This document shows positions 26,222 to 34,951 of a stretch of 64,000 bases of DNA, in pieces. The stretch spans positions 2,943,501 to 3,007,500 of the forward strand of contig NZ_AP025343.1 of the NCBI RefSeq assembly GCF_021654775.1, given 5' to 3'. The DNA is from Paenibacillus azoreducens (GTDB taxonomy: Bacteria > Bacillota > Bacilli > Paenibacillales > Paenibacillaceae). The notes below the pieces were generated by a model that worked only from the letters and a program-made list of their open reading frames with translations, had not been told where the DNA came from and did no database searches. Each line of letters opens with the position of its first letter. Position 1 is the first letter of the stretch. Made by a program: the position numbers and the translations under genes.

Positions 26222-26881
26222 ATGTATCGTGAACCGGAAGTCATTGAACGTTTTCACACGGATCGAGGGGATATTCAGCTTCAGAAAAGAGAAGATCACT
26301 ACGAGATTATATACAATGGCACATTTCTGATGGCGACGTATAACGGAGAGTCGGAACGCTTGTTGGTCAGCAGGGCATTGGAGAGATGCAAAAACCCGTG
26401 CAAGATATTGATCGGCGGTCTTGGGGTCGGATTTTCGTTGGAAGAAGCATTAGCGGATTCAAGAATCGGCAAGGTGGATATCGTCGAGATCGAAGAAGCG
26501 ATTATTCAATGGAACCGCACGCATCTGGCGCAGGTTTCGGGATATGCGCTGGATGATCCCCGTACAAACGTGATCCATACAGACCTGGTAAAATGGATAA
26601 ACGAAACACATGAAACCTATGACGCGATTTGCCTCGACATCGATAACGGTCCGGATTGGACGGTATCCGAATCGAACACAGGGCTTTACTCGGAACAAGG
26701 AATCAATGGATTGATCAAGATGCTGCGGCATGATGGGGTTTTATCGTTTTGGAGCGCTACGGAATCGCCTGAATTCGTGGATTATTTGCAGCTGTTTTTT
26801 GAAGAGGTTGAAGTAGAGGCCGTTCCTCAGCCGCGGGGAGAACCCGATTATATATATTTAGCTCTTACGCCAAAACATTAA
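26222..26881 (+). CDS. Spermidine-synthase-like methyltransferase-fold protein
   Basis: A 219-residue protein with the Rossmann core of polyamine aminopropyltransferases. Motif I is LIGGLGVGFSLEEAL (about 63-77), the acidic end of strand 2 is DIVEIEEAI (about 88-96), and the active-site-like acidic motif is CLDIDNGPDW. It is shorter than the usual 275-300 residues and lacks the full N-terminal beta-hairpin domain, so true aminopropyl transfer is doubtful. Homologues of this size are annotated as spermidine synthase-like or SAM-dependent methyltransferases. AGGAGG precedes the ATG. It is single, followed by a strong terminator. Confidence 0.78.
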   Translation: MYREPEVIERFHTDRGDIQLQKREDHYEIIYNGTFLMATYNGESERLLVSRALERCKNPCKILIGGLGVGFSLEEALADSRIGKVDIVEIEEAIIQWNRTHLAQVSGYALDDPRTNVIHTDLVKWINETHETYDAICLDIDNGPDWTVSESNTGLYSEQGINGLIKMLRHDGVLSFWSATESPEFVDYLQLFFEEVEVEAVPQPRGEPDYIYLALTPKH

Positions 26882-26920
26882 TCTATTTCTTTCAATGCGT
26901 AGGGAAAGAAGATTCGATAG

Positions 26921-26950
26921 ACACCGGCCGATGGCCGGTGTTATTGATTT
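26921..26950 (+). terminator. Strong terminator after the methyltransferase-like gene
   Basis: ACACCGGCC (26921-26929) and GGCCGGTGT (26933-26941) form a perfect 9-bp stem with a GAT loop, then TATTGATTTTT. Confidence 0.85.
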
Positions 26951-26981
26951 TTAAGAGGGGGAAGAGGTCTGATGCCGCCCA

Positions 26982-27185
26982 TGGATTTCTGAAATCGATA
27001 CACCATCAAGAAATCATCTGTCCGCCGAAGCCCGGGAAGCGTTTTACGCAGGCATCGCCGGCAAACTTCCGCTTAAACGGATAGGGACGGCGGATGACGT
27101 GGCGCAATGCGTCCTATTCTCATTCAAAACGGTTTTGTAACGATTACGGCTGCTTCATGTCGAAGGAGGGCATATGTTATCATAA
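26982..27185 (+). pseudogene. Short-chain dehydrogenase/reductase, C-terminal remnant
   Basis: Only the last part of an SDR survives. IDTPSRNHLSAEAREAF and KLPLKRIGTADDVAQCVLF read in one frame from about 26994. NGFVT continues in a second frame, and the family ending LHVEGGHMLS with TAA (27183-27185) lies in a third. Two indels (near 27118-27128 and 27140-27155) and loss of the N-terminal NAD(P)-binding and YxxxK parts make it non-functional. No start codon remains. Confidence 0.85.
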
Positions 27186-27326
27186 ATGCTAGTAAGCAGT
27201 GAACGAAGCTAGGAGATTCAAAAAATTTGTGTGATAGGGTGAATTGCGTGATAGGGTGGAATGTACCCAACTTTTCGCGCTTGTCTAGCGGCAAAGGGAA
27301 ATAAAGGCAATAAAGGAGAGGATCGG

Positions 27327-28688
27327 GTGAAGAGAAGAATTTCATTGTTTAATCTGGTGTTTTTTATTCCGGCCATCATTTTAAGTTTTGTGATGTGGAA
27401 TGAATATACCAGCGGGCTTGACGCAAACATTGAGAAGACGGCATCATCCGGGCGCGGCCTGTTTTTTCTGGATCGCGGCAGCAAAGTGATGGGGATCGCC
27501 GAGGACGACAACGCCGGATTAAAAGGCGAGCTCTATGACGCCAAGACAGAGAAGCTAATAAAAGAAATACCGCTTTCATCCGACATACATAACCAGCTCG
27601 TTTCAAGTTACCAAAGTGGGCGTTTAATTCTGGTCACCAAAAATAACGAGGATCGGCTTGTGATGAATATGATCGATCCCGAGGGCGGCGTGAGGGAATT
27701 GGCGCAAGGGAAGCTTGATCTCCTTGGTTTTTTAGACAGCAATGCTTATGCATGGCGTGGAAAGCTTGTTATTATCGGGGAATCGGTCGGGAAAATCCCC
27801 TATCTGGCCCAGGTCAATCAGGGCAAGCTTCAGATCATCAATCTGAACGATAAAAACCTCCTGCCATCGAGGCCAATAAATGTAAGTCCCGTTCAAGGGA
27901 GTTTCGACAGCGATGCGGTTTTGCCGATGCTGGAGGTGGACCTTCATGATGATCGGAGGGCATTTGTGAGCGGAGTGCTGAATCAGCAAGGCCTTCCGCT
28001 GACGTACATCATAAAAGAAGAAGAGAACTATTTTGAAGCAAGAGATCGTACCGCCCGCCAATTTGCTTCCCAATTGCACCGCAATGAAACCAGACTGCTT
28101 AAGGTGGATGGCAATTATCCCGGACAGGTCAAGGTTTATGATGCGGCAGCAGATAAATGGGGCGGCGTACTGCCAACTCCAAGCCCTGTATATCAGACGA
28201 AGCTGTATCCTTTGAACGACGAAGAAACATTGATTGCCGGCTCGAACACCAAAGATGAAGCAGAGGGGCATGTTCTGGGATATCTTTATCATGAAAAAAC
28301 AAAGAAATTCACGGATGTTTCCGCCATCGTTTCTTTAATACCTTATGACGATCTGAAAAACGCGAAGCTTCTATTTTATAAGGAAGCCGGGGACGACATT
28401 CTGTATTACTCCAACCCGACGGCTTCTGCCGCATGGATGAATGTGAATGATGGGGCGTTTGGGCTTCTCAATAGTGGCACGTTTCAAAAATGGCAGCTTG
28501 GCAGGGAAGAAAACCAAAAATCCATCCAAAGCTTTATGAACTATCTCAAACAAGGGGATGCGGTCGTCATCAACTGGGCGATCTGGGTTTTCATTCCGCT
28601 GTTCATGTATGGAACACTGGCTATTTTGCCGCCGATTTTGCGGGCGAAGCACAAAATGTCGCATCATAAGAATCGCTCTGTGCCGTGA
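27327..28688 (+). CDS. Two-TM membrane protein with a large extracellular domain, function unknown
   Basis: A 453-residue protein. One TM segment lies near the start (LFNLVFFIPAIILSFVMW, about 7-24) and one near the end (NWAIWVFIPLFMYGTLAIL, about 415-433), with a roughly 390-residue beta-rich region between them that should face outside. Repeating strands such as GRLILVTKNNEDRLVM and ETRLLKVDGNYPGQVKVYD suggest a beta-propeller. The GTG at 27327 is chosen for AAAGGAG nine bases upstream. I do not recognise the family. It is preceded by an SDR remnant and 89 bp from the SMI1/KNR4 gene, so an operon is possible. Confidence 0.65.
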   Translation: MKRRISLFNLVFFIPAIILSFVMWNEYTSGLDANIEKTASSGRGLFFLDRGSKVMGIAEDDNAGLKGELYDAKTEKLIKEIPLSSDIHNQLVSSYQSGRLILVTKNNEDRLVMNMIDPEGGVRELAQGKLDLLGFLDSNAYAWRGKLVIIGESVGKIPYLAQVNQGKLQIINLNDKNLLPSRPINVSPVQGSFDSDAVLPMLEVDLHDDRRAFVSGVLNQQGLPLTYIIKEEENYFEARDRTARQFASQLHRNETRLLKVDGNYPGQVKVYDAAADKWGGVLPTPSPVYQTKLYPLNDEETLIAGSNTKDEAEGHVLGYLYHEKTKKFTDVSAIVSLIPYDDLKNAKLLFYKEAGDDILYYSNPTASAAWMNVNDGAFGLLNSGTFQKWQLGREENQKSIQSFMNYLKQGDAVVINWAIWVFIPLFMYGTLAILPPILRAKHKMSHHKNRSVP

Positions 28689-28777
28689 TCAGTAAAGCAA
28701 CTTTATCGGTACTTTAAGCTGCTGAAACTGGATGAACATGTAATAATGAAACTAAAAAAGAATAGGGCGTGGGTATA

Positions 28778-29779
28778 ATGGATACATCAAATGCCGTTCA
28801 TCTATTAAAATGTCATACCTTTGCGCATGATGATATGCACCGGCACAAAGCAGAGCATGGTTTTCTAGGCAGTCTAAGGCCGTTTAAAGGCGAGCTGAGG
28901 GAGGGGAATTTCCACGAGCTGATGATCGTTTTGCGTGCCCTTGAAGCAAAGCTCGGCGAACCTGTGCTGGACCGGGAAATGATAACTTGTTTGTGGAGCA
29001 TCTGCCAGTTGGGCCGCGCTTGGGCGGTAGAACCGGAAGGGATGCTAAGGCGGAACGGATTAATAACAGATGAACAGGTAGACCGGATGGAGAACTGGCT
29101 CGATCTCATCTCATACGCCGTCATGACCCTGCTCGGCAACGGTGGCGAAAAAGAGGCGTTCTGGGGTTACCGCGAATATATCTCCGAGAAGCTTGATCCG
29201 CTTATGGCAGAGCTGGACGTTTTGCTAGAGGAGAAGGTTATGGAAGACGAAATTCAGGAGCTGCATGAAAACTATAAAAAACAATCAGGGGCGGAAGAAG
29301 AAAGGTTGGCCGCGTTCGAAGCAAAATTCGAAGTGCTGCTGCCGGAAGATTTCCGCAGCTTTTACCGTCATAAAGACGGTAGCGGTTACGCGTTTCATGT
29401 CCTGTATCCAGGTGACGCCGAGGCGGGAGAGTGGCCTCCTTATTATTTGCTGTCCCTGGACGAAATGGAGGAAACCAAAAGTTACTTTTGCGAACGGGAC
29501 GAGCTTTTGGCAGAATATTATTCCGGAGAAGAGATTCGGGAACTGGACCCGAAGATCAAACCTTATTTGTTTCATAAAAAGTGGTTTCCGTTTGCGACGA
29601 TGGCCGGCGGCTCATTATACTTGATGCTTGACCTCGATCCGTCCGATCAAGGAACATATGGGCAGATCATCAGCTATATCCACGATCCGGATTTTGTCTA
29701 TTATGTCGCGGACTCTTTTACGGATTTATTGCGGGAATCTAACAGGAATTTAAGTATGATGGATGAGATTGAATATTAA
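28778..29779 (+). CDS. SMI1/KNR4-family protein
   Basis: A 333-residue soluble protein. The C-terminal half (about 180-320) has the SMI1/KNR4 pattern: an early FEAKFEVLLPEDFRSFYRH with the acidic helix, a central GSLYLMLDLDPSDQGTYGQI, and a final YYVADSFTDLLRE. In bacteria this superfamily often supplies immunity against secreted toxins. No toxin gene is adjacent, so immunity is only a possibility. The N-terminal half (about 1-160) is helical and of unknown type. The start is ATG 28778; a GTG three codons earlier is an alternative. The ribosome site is weak. Confidence 0.72.
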   Translation: MDTSNAVHLLKCHTFAHDDMHRHKAEHGFLGSLRPFKGELREGNFHELMIVLRALEAKLGEPVLDREMITCLWSICQLGRAWAVEPEGMLRRNGLITDEQVDRMENWLDLISYAVMTLLGNGGEKEAFWGYREYISEKLDPLMAELDVLLEEKVMEDEIQELHENYKKQSGAEEERLAAFEAKFEVLLPEDFRSFYRHKDGSGYAFHVLYPGDAEAGEWPPYYLLSLDEMEETKSYFCERDELLAEYYSGEEIRELDPKIKPYLFHKKWFPFATMAGGSLYLMLDLDPSDQGTYGQIISYIHDPDFVYYVADSFTDLLRESNRNLSMMDEIEY

Positions 29780-29809
29780 AGTATGTATGTTCAAGGGAGG
29801 GGAATGATT

Positions 29810-30997
29810 ATGTACGGAAATCGCATGAACGATGTCGACGAGCATTTGCATGAAAACAAGCCGCAGGCTGGACATGCCCCCTTCATGGATTTGAAAGAAA
29901 AGATTCAAAACCTGCCTGGTACCCCCGGCGTATATCTGATGAAAGATGCCCGCGGCAGCATCCTGTATGTCGGAAAGTCCAAACATTTAAAGAAAAGGGT
30001 CCAGTCATATTTTCATCATTCCCAAACCCATGCGCCTAAAATTAAAAAGCTCGTTCAGCATGTAAAGGATTTGGAGGTGATCCGGACGGACACGGAATTT
30101 GAGGCCTTTATGCTGGAATGCAATCTCATTCATAAGTACAAGCCGATGTATAACCGGAAAATGAAAAATACCGCATCCTATGCGTATATCGTCATCCCGG
30201 CATCGGATGGGCTGCGCCATATCGAAACGACCAACCATCCGGTTCCGGCTCACGGCGACAGCATTTTTGGGCCTTATCCGACAAGCAGAATCGCAGTGGA
30301 AAAAGCGGTGGTAAACATTCTGGAAAGCTTGAAGATAGCCTGCACCCCTGCGGCTGCCGCAACAGCTCCCTGCCTGAACCGTGCCATCGGATTATGCTTG
30401 GGGATGTGTATGGGCGGAGAAGGCCTGAAGGAATACCAACAGCTCATGAACCGTTTTATCGGGTTGCTGGAAGGAACTGACCGAAGTTTATATGATGAGT
30501 TGGAGCGCAAAATGGCGGCCGCTTCCGAACAGTTTGATTTTGAGGCTGCCGCCAAGTTCAGGGATGTGCTGCAGTCGATCCGCTTTCTCGAGCATAAAGA
30601 AAAAGTCATTGGATTTGCCGGTAGCAATCCGAATGTGCTGTTATACGAACCTGTGGACGAAGAAACAATCAAACTTTTTCTTGTCAAACGCCATACGATT
30701 CTGTTCAGCAGGAGCTTTCCGGTTGCGACCGATCGGGAGAGGCAGCAGCTAACTAAAGAGGCGGGCATGCTCGTTCGGGCCTATTTCAAAAACGATGAAG
30801 ACGCGTATACATCCGAAGTGGGCAGGGATGAAATCGATGAAGCACAGATTATTTACAGCTATGTGCAAAGCCATCCCGGCCAAGCTGCGCTTATTCCGGA
30901 TGCGTGGCTTGATACGGACGATCCGTTGGAATTAAACGCTGCAATGGCATCGTTTTTTTCGGACATTATTAAAGATTCGAACGAAAATCTTGATTGA
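29810..30997 (+). CDS. UvrC N-terminal-half protein (GIY-YIG plus UVR domain)
   Basis: A 395-residue protein. A GIY-YIG nuclease domain lies at about 38-115 (PGVYLMKDARGS, then LYVGKSKHLKKRVQSYF), and a Cys-bearing region at about 190-205 recalls UvrC's iron-sulfur area. A UVR domain follows at about 220-260 (SEQFDFEAAAKFRDVLQSI). The RNase H-like 5' nuclease and HhH domains of full UvrC (about 600 residues) are absent. It should thus make only the 3' incision, like Cho, or act elsewhere. The ATG at 29810 is seven bases from GGGAGGGG; upstream ATGs fit less well. Confidence 0.82.
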   Translation: MYGNRMNDVDEHLHENKPQAGHAPFMDLKEKIQNLPGTPGVYLMKDARGSILYVGKSKHLKKRVQSYFHHSQTHAPKIKKLVQHVKDLEVIRTDTEFEAFMLECNLIHKYKPMYNRKMKNTASYAYIVIPASDGLRHIETTNHPVPAHGDSIFGPYPTSRIAVEKAVVNILESLKIACTPAAAATAPCLNRAIGLCLGMCMGGEGLKEYQQLMNRFIGLLEGTDRSLYDELERKMAAASEQFDFEAAAKFRDVLQSIRFLEHKEKVIGFAGSNPNVLLYEPVDEETIKLFLVKRHTILFSRSFPVATDRERQQLTKEAGMLVRAYFKNDEDAYTSEVGRDEIDEAQIIYSYVQSHPGQAALIPDAWLDTDDPLELNAAMASFFSDIIKDSNENLD

Positions 30998-31177
30998 TCT
31001 GAATGACATCGGGAAGCCTGAATGCGAATCCGAAATGGCCTAAACGTGATGAATCATAGCTGAATTACCTCAATTTATTGTGAATATTCTAAATATGAGT
31101 AACCTCGGACCTTTTCCGGGGTTATATATAAACAGCCTAAAACGAGGCTCAACATCATGATTAGTGCTTGACAAAAA

Positions 31178-31335
31178 AGCGAAAGTAGCGGAGGGGACGG
31201 AATCGATCTGAAGAAGCGACAGCGTTCGCCTTTGTCTCCGAATTTCTACCTTTATGAAAAACAAAATCGAGAAATTTGGAGACAACAGCGATCGGAAGAA
31301 CGATCCGTAACCGCAGCGGGCACCTCGCAAAGTGC
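31178..31335. repeat. Large imperfect palindrome in the 31-kb gap
   Basis: The left arm holds GAGGGGACGGAATCGATCT (from 31190) and TTGTCTCCGAATTT (31232-31245). The right arm holds AAATTTGGAGACAA (31272-31285) and AACGATCCGTAACCGCAGC. The inner arms pair almost perfectly and the outer arms pair with some mismatches, making a roughly 150-bp cruciform-like unit. A small hairpin (TAACCTCGG/CCGGGGTTA) lies at 31100-31124. There is no gene in 30998-31460. I believe similar units are widespread in Paenibacillus intergenic DNA but cannot verify that here. Confidence 0.6.
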
Positions 31336-31460
31336 AAAAACTAATTTCAGTATTGAGTAATAACGCAAGAGAAAATGTAGAATGAAGAATATATGGCAGG
31401 GAAAATATGGATTCATGGCGAATATATCAACCAATCTGATAAAGAAAAGTGGTGTTGCAG

Positions 31461-31853
31461 ATGGCAAAGACACAGCTCGAAGATATGGGGGAACGCTTAA
31501 AAACCGCAAGAATTAACCGCAAATTGACGAAGGTGGAGGTATACCGGAGAACGCAAATCCAGCCGGATACGCTCGAATTATATGAATCGGCCCAATCGGA
31601 GCCCGACTTATTGTCTCTCGCCAAGTTTTCGGATACATATAAAGTTTCGCTGGACTGGCTTATCACCGGTTTCGAAGCTAACTCCAACAGCCGGTTGTTT
31701 GCAGCCGAGCGGGAAGTGAAACGCCTGCGCAGCATTGTCGAAGAGCAGTCGCGTATGATCGCAGCGATCCAGACTCTCGTCAATGCGGGCGTCGGAAACT
31801 TTTTTTCGGAGCAGCGCAAGCGGGAAGCCGGCCCGAACAAAATAGCGAAATAA
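31461..31853 (+). CDS. XRE-family helix-turn-helix regulator
   Basis: A 130-residue regulator. The HTH occupies about residues 8-66: MGERLKTARINRKLTKVEVY, then RRTQIQPDTLELYESAQSEP and FSDTYKVSLDWLITG. The C-terminal part is a likely coiled coil (EREVKRLRSIVEEQSRMIAA), good for oligomerisation. The start is uncertain: ATG 31461, with GTG and TTG in frame just upstream and only weak ribosome sites. It is followed 42 bp later by the nucleotidyltransferase gene, so the two probably share a transcript and function. Confidence 0.8.
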   Translation: MAKTQLEDMGERLKTARINRKLTKVEVYRRTQIQPDTLELYESAQSEPDLLSLAKFSDTYKVSLDWLITGFEANSNSRLFAAEREVKRLRSIVEEQSRMIAAIQTLVNAGVGNFFSEQRKREAGPNKIAK

Positions 31854-31895
31854 CCTTAACTACCTTAAACCTATTTGGAATAGGAGAGAGCACGA

Positions 31896-32672
31896 TTGAA
31901 ACACATCATCGTAGATAAAATCCATGAAATCGAAAGAGAACATCAGGTCAAAGTTTTGTTTGCCGTCGAATCGGGCAGCCGGGCTTGGGGATTTCCGTCG
32001 CAGGATAGCGATTATGATGTTCGTTTTGTATATATCCATCGGCCGGAATGGTATTTATCCATTGACGAGAAGCGGGACGTCATCGAGGTTCCGATTAACG
32101 AACTATTGGACATTAACGGCTGGGACATCAGAAAAGCATTGAAGCTGTTCCGCAAATCGAACCCTGCCCTTATGGAGTGGCTCGTTTCGGACATCCGTTA
32201 TTATGAAGCTTATGGTTTCAAAGAAGAATTACTCGCGTTAAGAGAACGCGTATTTTCTCCCCAGGCTTCTGTGCATCACTATTTGCATATGGCCAGAGGG
32301 AACTTCCGGGAATATTTGCAGGGAGAGCAGGTGAAGATTAAAAAGTACTTTTATGTGCTCAGGCCAGTCCTTGCCTGCAAATGGGTCGAAAAATACAACA
32401 CGAATCCGCCGATTTTGTTTCAAGATCTGGTGCAGGAACTTGTGACGGAGTCCGGCTTAAAAGAGGCAATCGAAGATTTATTGAGAAGGAAGATCGCTGG
32501 CGAGGAAATGAATCTTGAGAAACGGGTCGATGTCATCAACGAGTTTATCGTAAGGGAAATCGATCATTTAACGGATTTTGCCCAGTCAACGCGGCGCGAT
32601 CTTGATGACCCGACGGAAATGCTTGATCAGTTGTTCCGGAAGTACTTGAAGACGGTGTGGAATTTTGGATGA
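31896..32672 (+). CDS. YcgL-type predicted nucleotidyltransferase (RlaP superfamily)
   Basis: A 258-residue polymerase-beta-fold protein. The signature ESGSRAWGFPSQDSDYDVRF (about 24-43) carries the GS and DxD metal-binding motif. A third conserved acidic position and DINGWDIRKALKLFRKSNP follow, typical of the PF10127-like family. These are predicted to add nucleotides to RNA or protein. The TTG start at 31896 is six to nine bases after TAGGAGAG. The XRE regulator upstream is probably co-transcribed. A strong terminator follows. Confidence 0.82.
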   Translation: MKHIIVDKIHEIEREHQVKVLFAVESGSRAWGFPSQDSDYDVRFVYIHRPEWYLSIDEKRDVIEVPINELLDINGWDIRKALKLFRKSNPALMEWLVSDIRYYEAYGFKEELLALRERVFSPQASVHHYLHMARGNFREYLQGEQVKIKKYFYVLRPVLACKWVEKYNTNPPILFQDLVQELVTESGLKEAIEDLLRRKIAGEEMNLEKRVDVINEFIVREIDHLTDFAQSTRRDLDDPTEMLDQLFRKYLKTVWNFG

Positions 32673-32679
32673 AATTTGA

Positions 32680-32711
32680 AACAGTCGATCGGGAGATCGG
32701 CTGTTTTTTTT
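32680..32711 (+). terminator. Strong terminator after the nucleotidyltransferase gene
   Basis: AACAGTCGATC pairs with GATCGGCTGTT across a GGGA tetraloop, with a run of eight T. Confidence 0.9.
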
Positions 32712-32712
32712 A

Positions 32713-32823
32713 GATATAAGAAAGTATAAGTTTCGGAGCCTCAGCTTCCTTATATCGCAAGAAAAACATCCGCTAAAAGCGGTCTGTGTTCTTAGAGAGT
32801 ACGTCGATAGACGTTTTTCTTAC
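32713..32823 (+). repeat. Bipartite hairpin repeat, copy 2
   Basis: GATATAAG (32713-32720) pairs with CTTATATC (32749-32756). The conserved CGCAAGAAAAACATCCGCTA then starts a second hairpin block ending GACGTTTTTCTTAC. From the conserved CGCAAG onward it is nearly identical to copy 1 at 16103-16170, while the first hairpin differs in sequence but keeps its pairing. Confidence 0.75.
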
Positions 32824-32908
32824 AATAGATAGGATCCGGCCATGATTCGTGGTATCTTATGGAAGATGGGACTCGGTCTTTAAATTCGTAGGATGATGGA
32901 GAAAAGTT

Positions 32909-33589
32909 ATGAGATATGATTGTTTGATTGTGGATGACGAGAGCATTCTAGCTGAAGCGACATGCGAATATTTTAATATGTTTGGAGTCGTTACGGCGTA
33001 TGTAACCAGCGCGGACGAGTGTGAACATTTTTTAAAAGAAAATGAAATCTCCCTGATTCTCTTGGATATCAATCTTGGGAAGACTTCGGGATTCGAGCTG
33101 TGCAAAAAGCTGAGGCAGACTACGCAGATCCCGATCCTGTTCATCAGTGCCCGTTCGAGTGATGACGATATTTTGATTGCGCTGAACATAGGCGGAGATG
33201 ACTATATCCAAAAACCGTATACGCTCAGCATATTGCTGGCCAAAGTAAAGGCTGTGCTAAAACGATATGGGAATCACAATGCAGCTGAAATACTGGAATT
33301 CGGCCAGGTCCGAATCGACCGCGTCCGCTCCCGGATATCCGTCAATGGAGTGGAGGTCAAATTCAAAACTTTGGAATACAAGCTGCTCTGCTATCTGGCA
33401 GAGAATGCAAACCGGGTCATTCCCAAAGAAGAGCTATTCAGAAACGTATGGGGAGACTCGATTACCGCAGACGGAACCTTGAATGTACATATTCGTCATC
33501 TGCGGGAAAAAATCGAAACCGATCCGAACAGGCCGCAATTTATCAAAACGATCTGGGGTACGGGATATATGCTGGAGGATGGCAGCTGA
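32909..33589 (+). CDS. OmpR-family response regulator of the ABC module
   Basis: A 226-residue regulator. Receiver (about 1-115): acidic pair in LIVDDE, phospho-Asp in ILLDINLG (about 52), Ser in FISARSS, Lys in QKPYTL. The winged-helix domain (about 128-224) ends HIRHLREKIETDPNRP and IWGTGYMLE. The kinase start overlaps its stop (TGATG), then an ABC ATPase and permease follow in the same direction. This gene order is that of cell-envelope stress and peptide-detoxification modules, in which the regulator drives the transporter genes. Confidence 0.9.
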   Translation: MRYDCLIVDDESILAEATCEYFNMFGVVTAYVTSADECEHFLKENEISLILLDINLGKTSGFELCKKLRQTTQIPILFISARSSDDDILIALNIGGDDYIQKPYTLSILLAKVKAVLKRYGNHNAAEILEFGQVRIDRVRSRISVNGVEVKFKTLEYKLLCYLAENANRVIPKEELFRNVWGDSITADGTLNVHIRHLREKIETDPNRPQFIKTIWGTGYMLEDGS

Positions 33590-34851
33590 TGAGAGCCAAG
33601 TCCATACTTTGGATCATGCTTGTCATTTTTATCGTAGGCGTCCTTTTTTCGGTTCGGGTGATGGAGCAGAATGTCGACACCAAACTGGATATCGTGATGG
33701 CCAACAGCATTTTAAAAACGGTCGAAAGCCATTGGAACCGAATCGAACAAGGCGACTACAGCGATATTACGCAACCGTTCACTGTGCTGGACCAAAACGG
33801 CAGGGTGCGATACCAATCGGCGGATGCGGTATACACCGGACTGTATGATGCCATCCGTGACCGTGAGGCAGTCATGGATGTGACAGTAAGCGGGATAACG
33901 GTCGGAAAGCTCATTATTCATGATCATTATGAGAAACAGCTGCAGGCAAGCAAGCAAAAACTGGTGACGATTATTATCGTGACGTTTATACTGCTCTCCC
34001 TGCTGGCTGTTTTATATATCATATATTTGCATTATGCCATCATGAAGCCGTTTCAAAAGCTGAAAAGCTTTGCGCAGCATGTGGCGCGGGGCAACCTGGA
34101 TATTCCGCTTTCAATGGACAAAAATAATCCGTTTGGCGCATTCACCGAAAGCTTTGATATGATGCGCGAACAGCTCGCCGCCGCAAGACAAAGCGAATAC
34201 GAAGCCAACCGCAGCAAAAAAGAATTGGTAGCCAGCCTCAGCCACGACGTCAAAACGCCGGTGGCCTCCATTAAGGCAGTGAGTGAGTTGATGCTGCTGC
34301 GCGCGACCGATGAAAAAACAATCAAGCAATTAAACATGATTTATTCCAAAGCGGAGCAGGTGAATCTGCTTGTCACGGATATGTTTCATGCGACATTGGA
34401 GGAATTGGAAGAACTGAAGGTAATAGCGCGTGAGGAAAGCAGCCAGATTCTCACGGATATTATCGCGAATGTGAATTTTGATGATCAAATAACCTGCGGT
34501 CCGATTCCTGAATGCATAATGATTGCGGACATGATGCGTTTGCAGCAGGTTTTCGATAATATTCTAAGCAACTCATACAAATATGCCGGTACCGCAGTGA
34601 CGATATCGGCTTCGCTGATCCCTGGTTATTTGCAAATAGAAATTATGGATTACGGTAGCGGGGTTAGCACAGATGAATTGTCGCTTTTGTGCAATAAATT
34701 TTACCGGGGCAATCATACATCGGGACAAAACGGGGCCGGGCTTGGGCTTTACATCTCCAAATATCTGATGCAAAGCATGCAGGGAGATTTGGAGTGCCGT
34801 AACCGCGAAGATGGCTTCAGCGTCATTTTGAGCATCAGTCTGGCTAGATGA
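33589..34851 (+). CDS. Membrane sensor histidine kinase of the ABC module
   Basis: A 420-residue kinase. TM1 (about 7-25) and TM2 (about 125-147) enclose a roughly 100-residue extracellular domain (VMANSILKTVESHWNRIEQG), so unlike BceS-type kinases it has a real sensor domain. HAMP is followed by the DHp box with phospho-His in ASLSHDVKTPVAS (about 223), N box DNILSNSYKYAG and G box GAGLGLYISKYL. The ATG at 33589 overlaps the regulator stop. It probably signals to the regulator upstream and controls the ABC genes downstream. Confidence 0.9.
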   Translation: MRAKSILWIMLVIFIVGVLFSVRVMEQNVDTKLDIVMANSILKTVESHWNRIEQGDYSDITQPFTVLDQNGRVRYQSADAVYTGLYDAIRDREAVMDVTVSGITVGKLIIHDHYEKQLQASKQKLVTIIIVTFILLSLLAVLYIIYLHYAIMKPFQKLKSFAQHVARGNLDIPLSMDKNNPFGAFTESFDMMREQLAAARQSEYEANRSKKELVASLSHDVKTPVASIKAVSELMLLRATDEKTIKQLNMIYSKAEQVNLLVTDMFHATLEELEELKVIAREESSQILTDIIANVNFDDQITCGPIPECIMIADMMRLQQVFDNILSNSYKYAGTAVTISASLIPGYLQIEIMDYGSGVSTDELSLLCNKFYRGNHTSGQNGAGLGLYISKYLMQSMQGDLECRNREDGFSVILSISLAR

Positions 34852-34951
34852 ATTAAGGAATGGTTAAGAATCCGGCAAAGATCCGCTAAGAATTGGTTTT
34901 GTATGATGGGGTCAGCCAATGATTACAAGAACAAGAGGGATGATCATTTTC

